A DNA stretch of 64,000 nt. It comes from Alligator mississippiensis. Lineage: Eukaryota > Chordata > Crocodylia > Alligatoridae. The notes beneath the pieces were generated by a model. It made no database searches. It had not been told where the DNA came from and saw nothing but the letters and a program-made list of their open reading frames with translations. Both the position numbers and the translations under genes were made by a program. Below, one piece after another: positions 22,991 through 34,600 of the stretch. Every line of letters begins with the position of its first letter. The stretch's first letter is position 1. The DNA is taken from the NCBI RefSeq assembly GCF_030867095.1, contig NC_081828.1, positions 54,289,434 through 54,353,433 on the forward strand, read 5' to 3'.

Positions 22991-23290
22991 CTCATGAGCG
23001 CCGTGTGCCCCCAGAGGCTGGGGGGGCATGGTGAGCTCCCGCAGGCGGCAGCAGCACTGTCAGCAGTGGGAGCATGGCGGCAGCGAGTGGGGAGCTTTCG
23101 CAGGTGGCCATGGCACTGTTGGCAGCAGGGGGAGGAGGGGTGGCGAGCACCAACTGGTGGTCCACGACCACCTGCAGATGCCACCAGCAGTGTTGGCGGT
23201 GGACAGCGGCGATCACGGACCACCTGCAGATGCTGCTGGCAGTGTCAGCGGCAAGGGGAGAAGGTGGCAAGCAGCGACCACCCACAGGTA
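22991..23290. repeat. GC-rich tandem-unit repeat related to 6829-6985
   Basis: It shares with the interior of the element at 6720-7104 the wording 'gagctcccgcaggc', 'agtgtcagcagtggg' and 'gcaggtggccatgg' in units of about 60 bases. I see no clear terminal repeats, so it may be a truncated relative. Confidence 0.55.
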
Positions 23291-24112
23291 GTGGAGGATG
23301 GAGAGGATGTGGCCAAAGCCACTGGGCACAAAGACACATGGCACAGTATCTTTCAACTTTCCCCTAGCAGGGAAGTGGGTAGTGACAGTGAGGAAGAGAC
23401 AAATGGAACTGAGGACAGCGACAGCAGCAGCAGCAGCGGTGGGAGCTGAAGTGACAGTGGCATGGACGACAGGAGAACCGAATACGTGAGCCCGCAAGCA
23501 GGGTGGGGATGAAATGAAGTGGTTGTCTAGTCTGAGAGACCAGAGGTTGGTTGTGTGTGCAGCGTGTGAGGTGGATATTGTAACAGGTCCAGGTGACCAG
23601 CAGGCCTTTGTATGGGTGCGCGGGCTGCACAGGTGCAGTTTTTGTAATGGGTTAAGGTTTTCTTTGTGGAGTGATACTCGGAGTGTAGATATATATTTTT
23701 ACAAAAAAAGAAAATCCACACAGGAGACTATATTTTGGTGCATGTCACTCCCACAGTGCACCGCACAAAGCAGCTGACCTTGGGCTTCCATCACACTGAT
23801 CGCATAAGAGTGAATTTACTTTGCATATAACAATTTTTTGGCATAAAAAGGGTCATCACATAAGAGTGAATTTGCACGTACAGAACCCGCATAAAGCGAG
23901 GGAAACCTGTAGGTGCCCTTTCCCCCTTCTCCGTTAGCCATCCCCATATCTCACATACCCAGGCAAACATCAGGTTGCTCAGTTATTATCTCCATCTTGA
24001 AAAATACTCATCACTGGATTGGGAAGAGTTCTTTGTTGTCTACAGACCATGTGGCCATTCATGAATATAAATGTAGTTGTTTCCCAACTGCATCAAAAAC
24101 AGTCTGAAATTT
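23291..24112. other. Intergenic; short direct repeat
   Basis: 'gcataagagtgaattt' occurs twice (about 23802 and 23857) and 'gcataaa' recurs near 23891. No gene recognised. Confidence 0.45.
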
Positions 24113-24245
24113 TCAGGTAAGTGTATTTTCTTTTGTGTCCTTGTCAATTAAAAGGAAGAGATGGTAGAACCATAAGAAGAAAACAAAAGCACTGTTTTGC
24201 TCTTCTATAATTACTTTCATGGAAAGATCACAAGGGATCTTGCAC

Positions 24246-24377
24246 TTTGCCCTGTATTCCTGGAACAGTGTTTCCCTTTCTGGGTTCATATTTCTTCGGA
24301 AAATTTCACTTGTATTGTATGTACTTGATTAAGCCTAAAAGAAGAAAAGAAACTCATAATCCATTTCCTTTGCACTT
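24246..24377 (-). pseudogene. Partial duplicate of the APOBEC4 start region
   Basis: This 132-base block matches 27603-27734 at 131 positions with no gap; the only difference is g at 24317 against t at 27674. It copies the APOBEC4 start codon (ATG at 24289-24287), the first 14 codons, the short 5' leader and the pyrimidine-rich TTTTAG splice acceptor (minus strand, near 24334). After codon 14 homology stops, though a non-homologous frame runs on to TGA at 24115-24113 (58 codons in all). It lies downstream of APOBEC4 in the same orientation. Either a very recent tandem duplication or an assembly error could explain such identity. Confidence 0.9.
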
Positions 24378-24808
24378 CCTTGTGTTTTACAGATTTGCCC
24401 TCTGAACATCTTGAGGTTTGTATGTATATAACAGACCCTATTGAATATCTGTGTATAGGGCCACTTTCAATTTACCTACTGTGAATACTACATATAACAC
24501 CTGTTATAAGAAATACAAAAAAGATAACATTCAATACACACAAAGCTAGAAGCTTTGCAGGAGGTAGAACACCTATGCAATTAATTTTCTGTCCTATTAG
24601 AACCTGTTTTACAGCAACTCGGAGCAGTGTGCTGTGAATTACCTCACCCAGCTCCAGGTTTTTTCCTCAGTAATGCTGAGGGGTAGGAGAAGCAATTTCC
24701 TTTCAGTGCTAGGCCTCACCTCCTTGAAGGGATTTTAAATATATATATATACAGGTAAGATTCAAAATGTAACTACTAGTGTTTTTATTAATAAATTATA
24801 CTACCAGT

Positions 24809-25007
24809 ATTGACCAAGTAACATAACTAAGGTGGGGCAACTACGACAATAGTCCTAGTTGCTAACTTGGGGAGGGTGGGGCATGGAAAAATAACAGACA
24901 CTGTTGCAGTCAGCTGGTAGCACCACTGGCATTGGCATCCGGGAGCCCCAACTACCCATAGTACTGCTGCTGTGCTGAGTGCCAAGCTGTTTTGTTATGC
25001 TTCTGCA
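24809..25007. mobile_element. Small hAT-like MITE with 9-bp flanking repeats
   Basis: Exact direct repeats 'actaccagt' (24800-24808 and 25008-25016) flank an element with ends 'accaagtaacataactaagg' and 'ttttgttatgcttctgca', which pair as diverged inverted repeats (GTAACATAAC against the reverse of GTTATGCTTCTG). It belongs to the same wording as 55400-55555 and 57333-57450 ('cagtagcgtaactaagg'). Confidence 0.6.
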
Positions 25008-25016
25008 ACTACCAGT

Positions 25017-26533
25017 GTACCTAAATAACTTCAATTAAAGGTCAGTAACATGAACAAGAGACTGGCTATACATACAGTAGTGAAAATGAAAATATTATCT
25101 GTTGTGCATACCTGATTGATGCCAGAGAACAAGTTAAAACCTGGCTATGCCCACCCCCACTTCAGGGCCAAGCTATATCCATTTCCTTCTCCATGGGGCT
25201 GGATCAGGATCCTTTCCCTTGTGGGGGTGCGTTGGAGGCAACCTGACCCCCACCATCCTCCATGTGGCCAGATGGTGCCTGCTGTGCCCACCTGGGTGCT
25301 GGATTGGGAACACCAGCTGGATTTGGACTGCAGACAGATGGGCACGGCCAGTCCAGCCTGCCAGGGAAAAAGAATGAGCCCCACAAAAGGGGTTTGTGAA
25401 AGTCACCTTTAACCAATGCGTCTTGAACTGCTTCCAGTTAACTGCTCCCTTTTTGTCTTTTAATGCTTGTTGCAGTACAAGTAGCCTGTTCTCTTTCAAG
25501 TAGCCAGGCCCTCTCTTGCTGACATCGGGGGAGACTCCTTGTGTGAGAGTCTTCAGTGTAGGTGAAGCAGGCCTTAAAGCATGACGTGTCTTATGGACAT
25601 GAGTTTAGTACAGGAGGAAAAGTTCTTGCACTGAGGCCTAGTTCTGCAAACCATGCACATGCCTGACTTCAGCCCAATAAGCCACCTCCCTACAGGAATA
25701 TACTTGGCAAGTTACATCATCAGATTGGAAAGTGGCACATCACTTAGATTAGATTAGTTTTGTACTGCAATATTGCATGTAGAGTGAAAAGCAGAGCTTT
25801 GGTTTGAGGATTTGGGCATGATAAGGGATAGATGTACCCAGGCTTCATGCCACAGCCATAAAAATAAGGGTGGGGGAGGGTGTGGAAATTGATTTGACAA
25901 AATTAGCCAGTGTTCGTTCTTGCATCAAGTTTCTGTACCCCTGCTCACAAGCTCTTTGCCAGCTGAAGAGTTCAAGCTACCAACTTCATGTTAGTTGCAA
26001 TGTTATTAACAAATATAGTCTACTTCAACAGCAAGAACATTGATCTGAAGTATAACTTTAGCTTCATACTGTCTATTATCTTGATATGTAAAAGATCTGT
26101 CTTAAAGACTCACTGCATTTTTGTTTTTCATGTGCTCTGGTATTACATATCTATATGTAATTTTAAAATATGCGAACTTGTTGATAAAGGGTGAAGAGGG
26201 AAGACATTGTATTCAGAGAATAGGTAGTGGGTGTCTACCTTCACCTGAAGGTAGGTGGGTGCAGAGTTTGGCCTGTGTTTCCTGTTTCATCCTAGCCTTT
26301 GTTGCAGAAGCTGCCACTAAGGGTCCAGTCATGGTGGTGAATACTACCAGTATCTTTCTAGTAGAAATTAAACTGAGATCATCAAATCCAGTTGTCACAA
26401 GTCACTAAAAGTCATCAGAAAGCACTGTGAATGTACATCATTACTGATCTGGGATATATTCAGACTAGTATTCTAAAGGTAGGCGGTTTCATGTCCATAT
26501 CAATTCTCTGAGCCATTCAGTCCCAGCAGAATA
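25017..26533. other. Downstream flank of APOBEC4, no gene recognised
   Basis: No exon of ARPC5 or RGL1 found. A minus-strand open frame over 25173-25499 exists but matches nothing I know and is not called as a gene. Confidence 0.5.
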
Positions 26534-27646
26534 TTAATTTTTATAAGAGGTGAATTTACTTTCCTTCTTTTTTTGCCCCCTTTGGTCTCTGCTTTTGCTG
26601 CTTGTAAGTTTTTCAGTGATTTTTATCATCTGAACAGGCCTTTCACTGGGAAAGAATTGGGAATCATTAAATTCACTAAACTCCTGAGGCATTTTTAAGT
26701 GCCTTACAATATTTTTTGGTTTGGAGTATAGGTGTTTCCTCCCAAAAGGCGGAAGTGTGTTAGTAAAAGGCACCAAATGGTTTTGACTCATCAGTGGTGG
26801 CAATCTGCCATTCATCATTGATGCAGATTGCTGAGAGGCTATTTTAGTGAAAGAAGATTTCTGCAAGTTCTGAAATACGTTTGGGTTTCCATATGTTGCT
26901 TGGGGAGATGCTTTCATAAAATAAGATTTCATTCCTGTAATGGTGTTACTTCTATACAAATTTTGTTGGTCAGCTAATGCTCTTGCAGGTAAAACTGGAT
27001 AATAAAAGGTTGCCTCTGGTATATTACTCACAAAATTGCAGAGGAGGGAATACCACATTCTTCCACAAAGTGGGTGTAAAGTCACATGAGGCCACAAACT
27101 GGCAAGACTTCGCAAAGCTTCACGGTTCCATGCAGATACAGGGAAATCATCCTCAGTATGGTAAAGCTGAGAGAAATATATACATAGGATGATGTCTGGA
27201 TACTTGGTCAAGAAGTTGTAGATCTTGCTTATGCAGCAGTGGTCAGCCTCATTACAAGGAGAGTAGTTGGAATAAAGAATGATGTATCCAATGCTATCAT
27301 ATCTATATGTAACTGAGTCTAGGTAACCACCCAGTTCGAATAACATGGATTCTGGATGGATGTTATACTCGATGCAATTTGTAGCATGGCCTTTTTGGAC
27401 TAACATGCTGGAAGAGTTTCTCAGTTCATAGAATATAATGTGTTTGTTCTGAGGAGTCATTTGTCCGTATGGGAATCCAAAGGCCTTGTGAAATTCCACA
27501 TAAGGAACTCTTGCTTCTTCCCCTGTCCGTATATGATAGGGGCATTTGGCACAGCTGTGGCTCAGTGTCTGCCAGTAATAGGGCTTTATGAGTGTCCCCT
27601 GTTTTGCCCTGTATTCCTGGAACAGTGTTTCCCTTTCTGGGTTCAT
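26534..27646 (-). CDS. APOBEC4: APOBEC4, putative C-to-U editing enzyme family member
   Basis: A complete frame of 370 codons in one exon, as in mammals (human 367 residues). It opens MNPERETLFQEYRAKQGTLI, then KPYYWQTLSHSCAKCPYHIR and TGEEARV, all close to human. The zinc-binding deaminase motif is intact: H97-P98-E99 ('HPESMLFELGGYLD') and P130-C131 with C137/C138 ('SPCNEADHCC'). 'SIYFSQLYHTE'-type sequence (here CIYFSQLYHTEDDFPVSAWN) and EALRSLASLWPHVTL follow. The C terminus is lysine-rich, as in the family. A TTTTAG splice acceptor (exon start at 27691) lies 45 bases upstream of the ATG, consistent with a non-coding first exon. Deaminase activity of APOBEC4 is unproven. Mammalian APOBEC4 lies inside an RGL1 intron on the opposite strand. 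Confidence 0.96.
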   Translation of the reverse strand: MNPERETLFQEYRAKQGTLIKPYYWQTLSHSCAKCPYHIRTGEEARVPYVEFHKAFGFPYGQMTPQNKHIIFYELRNSSSMLVQKGHATNCIEYNIHPESMLFELGGYLDSVTYRYDSIGYIILYSNYSPCNEADHCCISKIYNFLTKYPDIILCIYFSQLYHTEDDFPVSAWNREALRSLASLWPHVTLHPLCGRMWYSLLCNFVSNIPEATFYYPVLPARALADQQNLYRSNTITGMKSYFMKASPQATYGNPNVFQNLQKSSFTKIASQQSASMMNGRLPPLMSQNHLVPFTNTLPPFGRKHLYSKPKNIVRHLKMPQEFSEFNDSQFFPSERPVQMIKITEKLTSSKSRDQRGQKKKESKFTSYKN

Positions 27647-27691
27647 ATTTCTTCGGAAAATTTCACTTGTATTTTATGTACTTGATTAAGC
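27647..27691 (-). promoter_or_regulatory. APOBEC4 5' leader and splice acceptor
   Basis: The minus strand reads a pyrimidine tract 'tttcttttcttcttttag' and then G at 27691, followed by 45 untranslated bases to the ATG. This marks the 3' end of an intron in the 5' UTR. The upstream leader exon was not identified. Confidence 0.6.
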
Positions 27692-28022
27692 CTAAAAGAA
27701 GAAAAGAAACTCATAATCCATTTCCTTTGCACTTGCACTGTAAGCATAATATAACTTCTTCCTAGAATAAAATTAACTACTTTTCTAGCTTTTGGCCAGT
27801 AGTAAGGTCTAAAAATCTTTGAGGAGGGCAGCTTTAAGTGAAAAGACAAGTGCCTTTGGCAGTGTGAATTTCAAGATTGTCTTTGCTTTTGCTGTCCAAC
27901 TTTGTTTAAAATAGAGAAACTAGAAAATTGCAATTCTAGCTACTCCCCTCAACCCACAAAATATATAATGAAAAGCAATAAAAAGCAAATATATAATAAG
28001 AAGGAATATATTTGCATTACAC

Positions 28023-28161
28023 CAGTTATCCCAACTTTTGGGGTCAATGGGCCAACTGCCCACCCTTAAAGTCTTTTTGCAGACCACTCCATATGCTTAT
28101 CATCAAACATTTAATTGATTGGGTTTGTTGTGGTTTGTGGACCACAGTTTAAGAACTATTG
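28023..28161. mobile_element. hAT-type MITE (CAGTGGTTCCCAA-like ends)
   Basis: The left end 'cagttatcccaacttttggg' and right end 'ccacagtttaagaactattg' are diverged versions of the common hAT terminus CAGTGGTTCCCAAACTTTT and its complement. Flanks cattacac (28015-28022) and ccctacac (28162-28169) agree at 6 of 8 bases. 'gtggaccacagttt' is typical of this family. Confidence 0.7.
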
Positions 28162-30445
28162 CCCTACACAACCTGAGCACAGTTTGCTAGATGTTTCAAA
28201 TAAAATAAAAGATTTAGTTACCATCATTACAGTTCCAGACCAGGACAGCAGTAAATACGTATTTATATTTAGTCCATGACACCAGCCTTCTTGAGTTCAT
28301 GTGTTGATTCCCATTTTAGTCTAGTAAATATTACAAACTTTGTTTTCAAGATCACTTGTTCAGTAGAGGAGAGAGAAATATTTTTTTTCCTGGCTCTGCT
28401 GAACTAACTTCAGTTTGCCCAGTTTGCTTGAGTTTGGTTTTATAATACAACTAATGAGGCATGGCAACCCTGTTGCACAGTTATGGTAAGGACTCGATAG
28501 GTAACTTCACTGTGATGTTTGTACACGTCAAATGCTAGGATACGCAGATGCAAGCAGGATTTATTTTTCATTTGTATTTCACACAGTCTGTTGGGTGTTG
28601 TTCTCTACTCTGTGCCTGTTAGTATGTTATTTTCCTGTTTATTACATTCTGCTGTTTTCTTTGCAGATATTCTGATACAAGATTTTGCTGACACTTTTGC
28701 ATATGTATGTAAACTAGAATATTAATTTGTTCAGGTGAGTCATTATGTTGATGCCAGGTATTTCAGATTATACTGTGTTCCTACATATCTTCTTTGCTCT
28801 GCTCCTCCTTTTGTTTTTCTTTTCCCTCTTCTGTCTTTATTCCAGCTTCCATGTGTGAACAGCCTCCAGATCCAGACTCTTATCCTCTTTTTCATTCACA
28901 TTGCTTCTAAAGAATCACTTCCTGAGGTCCATCTTGTCATTTAAAAAAAGGCTACACTTTCTGTGTTTAGCTCTCATTTGTCTCTGTCATTTCCTCCATC
29001 AGGGACTGTATGTGTGTGTGCTGTTGCCAGTGATGAGCATATTAGTGTTTATATTATTTAATAATGAAAAAGAATGTGTTTGAAGACGTAAGAATTTCTT
29101 TATTTGGCTAACCATGCTTTAATGAGTTTATTGTCACGTGTCCAGTTTGCTGATACAAGAAAAATGGAGAGTAAAAAAGAAAAAAGAAAAGAAAAGAGGA
29201 AATGTATTGGTTTGTGTATCTTCTTTTTACCTTTTGTGGCTAGACAGAGTGACCACATGATGGCAGTGTAACACATAAGTGGTGCACTTCATTTTATACT
29301 TGCTGTCTGTAATAAAATTAATTTGATCTGTGTCCCATGAAATTTAAAGAGGTAGTACCACAAAGTATCAAGGTCAGCTTCTCCTCTTAAAACTTGCATT
29401 TTTGTTGTCTATCTGCTGTACTGTGTTTTTGCTGCATCAGTGACAGCAGATCTTGCAGCCTTTCAGATAAGTGCTGCTAGGAGCCCAAGAGAAACATATC
29501 CAAGATATTGAATTTAATTAGGACTGCATGCACATGACTTGAGTGCATATCTGTTAGTGCTGCGCTAGCCCTCTGCTCCTTTGCCAGTTCTGTACTTGTG
29601 AGCCTGCAGGGGTGTAAATTGACAAGGATCCTGCATTTTAGTACTCCAAACTATAGCATTCTCATCAATTTAAATCTCTTGCCAGCTCAGAACAGAGCAG
29701 AATCCAAACAAATCAGTGAAAGCAAACAGCAGAGGCTTCTTTGCTTTCATTTGTCACATACACCATTCCTCTAACTGTTAAGAGTCTAACAGAAGATTGT
29801 GTATCAGGGGAAAGTATGGCAATAAAAGAAAGTTCAAGAAAAATGGAACAAAATAAAGCATCTACCAGGTTTGGAAAACAAATTGACTCCTATTTCTTGG
29901 TCTGAGTTTTTGTTTCCTTATAATATTTTTGTACAGTCCCTTGCATAAATAAAGGGTTGTTGGACAACAAATTAATGTCTGTAAAGTGAGACCTAAGGAT
30001 TCTGTAGGACAGTAATATAGTATGTACATATTATGATTAATTCCCTTCATCCATTATAATCAAGCACACTAGTGAGGGGGACAAGAACCGCCAAAAGTCT
30101 TTTGGTTCACTCGGCTGCCTCACTGTTCCAGCGTTCCCTCTTCTACTTGGTTTCCTTATGGATTTAACCTTCTGAATTCATGGAGAAATTCTCTGTTCCT
30201 CAGAAGAGGACAGGAATTTTTGCTGCAACAGTGGGAGGAGTGGGTCTTTAATGCTGGTCTTTGAAAAAAGATATCTACAAAGTGCCTCTAAAATATCATG
30301 GTATACTGTGACAACTCTGAATGAAAGCATCATCCTGATGCACGAATTATTAGACATGTTCTGTAGGAACCCTAATTCATGTCAACAAATCCTGACATTT
30401 AAATCCTAAAACATAATCATGCATTCTGTATGTATGTGTGATATT
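28162..30445. other. AT-rich non-coding, nothing recognised
   Basis: No coding exon or clear repeat. Possible RGL1 intron by synteny. Confidence 0.45.
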
Positions 30446-30476
<31 letters not shown>

Positions 30477-30510
30477 ATATATATGTGTGTGTATATGTAT
30501 ATAAATATAA
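30446..30510. repeat. TG/TA microsatellite
   Basis: Alternating 'tgtgtgtgtgtgtgtgtgta' then 'tgtatgtatatatatatgtg' and 'tgtgtatatgtatataaa'. It abuts the hAT-like element that follows. Confidence 0.9.
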
Positions 30511-30511
30511 T

Positions 30512-31552
30512 TAGGGGTGCACCGATAGACATTTTAGGGGCTGATACTGATAGCTGATTTTTAAGGAGGCATATCAGCTGATACTGATCCGATTTCCTAT
30601 ATACAGCCTGGAAGCTTGAAGAGCTGCATGCAGCTGGTAAGTCTGTTGTGCTGGAAAGGGAGGGGAGAGGGAAGGGGCATGTGAGGGCAGATCGAGACCC
30701 CTGAGATGAGGGAGGAGCAGAGCTGGAGCAGGTACAGGGGCTGGGGCAGGTGCTGCCCAGCCGGGGCAGGACAGGGCGGGGTGCAGGATGGAGCCGCAGC
30801 TTGTCTGGGGGCGCGGGGAGGAGGGGGGGCTCCTGCCACTGCAAGCACCCTGGGAGGGCACAGTGGGGGGGTGTGCCCATGGATCTGGGCAGGGCAGCCT
30901 GTAGGCTAGAGCCAGGGTGGTGGTGGGCTCTTCCCGGCATGGGAGGGGGGTGCTGGGCTGGGCTGTGCTCAGGGTGGGTAGTGGTGGGGGGGTCTACAAT
31001 GGGGGCTGCAGCCACCCCAAAATTCACCGTAGCCCCCCATAACCTCTCTTCCAGCGCCACCGCCCGCCCCAGTGCAGCCCTGAACCAAGCCCCACCCCCA
31101 TGTGCCAGGAAGAGCCTGGTGCCGCCCTGGCCCCAGCCTGCAGCTGCAGCTGCAGCCTGCCCCACCCCGCCCCGTGCAGATCTGGGGGGCAAATGCCCCC
31201 CCATACACTCTCGGGGTGTGCATAGCAGCAGGAACTGTGCCCCCCTTCCCACAGCTCCATCCTGTGCCCCATCCCAGCCCCACTCCTTCCTCGCTGTGGG
31301 GGGCTTGATCTGCCCCCCACACACTCCTTCCCTCCCCACTCCCCTTGCACCACAACAGACTTACGAACTGCACACAGTTCTTCAAGCTGCTGGGCTGTGT
31401 TCCTCGCCACCTACATGCTGTGCTGCAGCTGCGTGCATGCATGGGTATTTATCGGCCAAATTATTGGCCACACGAGGCTGATTTCTGATGCAGTAAATTT
31501 TCTTTATATCTGTGCCAGTCCGATATTGGACCGATGTATTGGTGCACCTCTA
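30512..31552. mobile_element. hAT-like element, GGGGTGCACCGATA termini, 1.04 kb
   Basis: The left end TAGGGGTGCACCGATAG and the right end TATTGGTGCACCTCTA are inverted copies. The subterminal parts also pair: 'gctgatactgatagctgatt' near the left and 'cacgaggctgatttctgatg' near the right. The interior (30640-31440) is GC-rich with inverted internal segments ('cagctggtaagtctgttgtg' near 30628 and 'caccacaacagacttacgaa' near 31347). No transposase is visible. I cannot confirm a target duplication because the left flank is microsatellite. Confidence 0.75.
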
Positions 31553-31578
31553 ATGTGTGTGTATATACTTATATTTCA

Positions 31579-31633
31579 GTCATAGGTAAAGCGTCCCCCC
31601 CCCCCCCCCAATGTGAATGGCTTTACCTATGAC
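31579..31633. repeat. 14-base inverted repeat around a C run
   Basis: GTCATAGGTAAAGC (31579-31592) and GCTTTACCTATGAC (31620-31633) are perfect reverse complements around a C tract of about 17 bases. Confidence 0.9.
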
Positions 31634-34600
31634 AAGTGCAACCATCTCTGGAGGGGAAGGAAGAAGCCATTTTACAATGTACAATACAACTGTTTATAAA
31701 AGGAATTGAAGAGGAGTACAATTAGAACCACAGGAGGAATTTTATGTGGTTAGAATGTATTTATTCTTATTGGAGGTTAACCAAGACACAGACCATATGT
31801 TCCTACTCTTGGGGGCAATGCTAAATAGGCTGGACCTTAGCTTTCTGTCTTGTCCTAATACTGGATGCAATCATGTATCTCTGTCAAATCAGCGAAGCTT
31901 CTTTCACTGTGTCTGGAGCCCAGTGACCCTGACAGTTTCTTAAAAGATTTAGTTTTAGTTCCTTAAAAGATTTCTTTTGTAAATAAAGGAACATATATTG
32001 ATTAATGTTTATAAATAATTAAGCAAAAGTTTATCTAAAGTGATAGGTGTTTTCCTTGATTAGTTAGCCAAAGTGTTTTCTGCATTCCCTAGCATAAATA
32101 TACTTAAGTTTATACAACAGGGATTTTGCATTCCCACTCTGAATAATGTACCCTGAACAAGAATAGTTCCTTTTTTTACTGCTGAAACTCTGTGTGTTGG
32201 AATTCTGTAGCATATCTTAGCACTGCCTGGTTCAAAATAATCTCCACTGGAAAGCATTTTACACATGACTTCATTCAGTAATAAGTTTATCTGAGTTCAA
32301 AGTACAGACAGATCACATGGCTCTTAAACAATCAGACATTTAACATTTCTGTCCTATCTTAAGACTTTAAGGTGGAAGTGGGAGGAGGGAAGAAGTCAGT
32401 GTGATTCAAAACTGTTTGTCATAATAGTTTAATTTTATTTGGAAACCTGGTGCTGGATTGTGGATAATGGACTAAGTATCCTCACTTCCTATCAGTCTGA
32501 TTCTTATTTCACAGTTTTAACACAGATATATGTCACTGATTTTAATGAAGTTACTCCCGAATTGCACAGAATTAAGTGGCCTCATTAAAATTTAACTTGA
32601 AGGTACTTTGCCCATTGTGGGATTGGGATGCTGGTGAACAGTGAGACCGTAAATAGGAGAGAATGATCCTGAATCTCCTGTTCTGCTAGTTGTAGCAGCA
32701 GTAGGCAGATGATGAAAATATAGTTGGGGAAGAGGTTGGAGAAAGAAATAGCTCAAGGAATGGGGTTGTGATGTTAGTGCATATACAAATAAGAAACAGT
32801 GCTGCTTTGAATCAGACAAGTTTGGTATTGTCAGTCATCCACATATGCATCACCCAGAAGAATTGATTTTGTGAGTAGTGCAGTTTATTGCTTTTTATAA
32901 AACAGTGATTGGGATGAGGCCACCAAACACAATTGAACTGATGAATTAAACTAAGATTTGCAAATCAGATTTGCAGAAGGAAGGGTTGGTACAGTGCACT
33001 ACTTAATTTTCAGGAAAGTTTAGATTTTATGTATAACCCATGAACTAGCTTTTAAAGTATTTTAAGATATCAGGATCACGGCCATCTCTACTACTAAATG
33101 TAAAATACATTTCCTTTAAAGAATTAGTGTGTTTCCTTGGCCCATTGTTTCATCCTTCTGAGTGGCAGTGCATCTGAGACATCTCCATAAAGAGACTTTG
33201 GGTTTGGAAAAGACAACATACATGTTTTTAAACCAATGATTGATATGGCAGAGTAACAAGAACTGATGGCGTGAAAAGATATAGTAATTCCATGTATAGT
33301 GAAAAAATTATAGTAATTTTTATTCCTAAGGCAGGTATTTTTTTGCTCATGAAAATTCTGATCCCAATGTGGCTCACAGAATTTACACTTGTGTTTTCCT
33401 AAACAAAAGAGTTTACTCCAATTGATGTTAGACATGAAGCATGCATAAGGAGACTAAAATAATAACTCCAGCTAAAACTGATCGATTTATTGTACATGGG
33501 AAGGAAGCAGACCATAGAGAACTGTAGCAAACATTGTAGAAAATTAGCCAAATTCAAACCAGGTATAATGTTCACAAATGAATTTGACTTAATGTGTAGT
33601 TGAAGGTAGGTAAAAAGAAGTCAGAAGCAAGATACTTTAAATCAGGTATCAGTTCAGGTCAGAGGTGGGCTGTGGGGGAAGTGAGGAATAGGTGAGAGGG
33701 CAGTAGGACCTAGCCACTGCTGCTGCTTTTCCCATCTTTGGCATGCGGAAATGCGCCTGCTGCTACCACTTTCACCAGCCAGGGAAAAGAGGCAGTGGCA
33801 TATGCTTTTCCCAGGATGGTGCAGGGAAAAGTGGAGGGATTCCCTGGTAGTAACCCAATTCCACCAGGTTGGCCTCTAATAAAAAAACAACAAATACCAT
33901 GCAACTTGGGATAAAGTTGTGCAAGTTGGTACCACATTGTGTATACTTTTTTGTATAACACTTTAAAAACCTAGCCCGAGTGCCTGCTGTAGGAATAGTA
34001 AGGAGTCTAATATTTTGTAATATTCATGACTTGTTTGAACAAGGCATACCAACATTTTCCCTCTTCCAGCCGGGTAAGTGGCATGCTGCCTCCACACTTC
34101 AACTCCAACCTGGCTTCTTATAAACTTATGCAAGTGGATTGGACCAAGCAGAGGGTTGGGTATATTAGGTACATGGAATGATTTAAAGTACTCTGTTTTG
34201 AACTGACTTGTTAATGGTCTAGCTGCTGCTGAGAAAAGTAGCTATTGGTATCAGATGTTCAGTGGAGGGAGAAGAGTTGGCTTCATAACACTAAATATAC
34301 TGAGTGTGATTTTTGTTCTTTTTCACACCAGTAAAAGTAATCAGAAACCCACTGAAGCCAGTAGAATTGCACTGATAGTAAGGAAGTATTTTATTACCAA
34401 GTGTGCCTTATTATTCTTTAGGTCATGGCAATACAGATGTTGACCTTTATCTGCTACCCTGTGTCAGCTGCTGCTTTGCTCCTTGCAGTGGTTTCCCCTC
34501 TTCTGTAACTCAGCCCTCCAGTCAGATCATGCTCCATCATGCTCTCAGCTTCTACTAATCTCCTCTCTGCTAGGGTGGAGTTTAAACATCCCATCTCAGG

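Noticed and set aside
25173-25499. A 108-codon minus-strand frame (MKENRLLVLQQALKDKKGAV...) with a possible link to ARPC5
   Set aside because: A few words resemble the ARPC5 'ALQAALK' region by chance, but length, order and flanking splice sites do not fit, and no other ARPC5 exon is near.
28670-28740. Possible exon between 'tctttgcag' and 'gtgagt'
   Set aside because: It contains stops and has no protein similarity that I can recognise.
30377-31481. Long frames on both strands (320 and 243 codons)
   Set aside because: They fall in the GC-rich interior of the hAT-like element, overlap each other on opposite strands, and are low-complexity (Pro, Ala, Gly rich). They reflect base composition.
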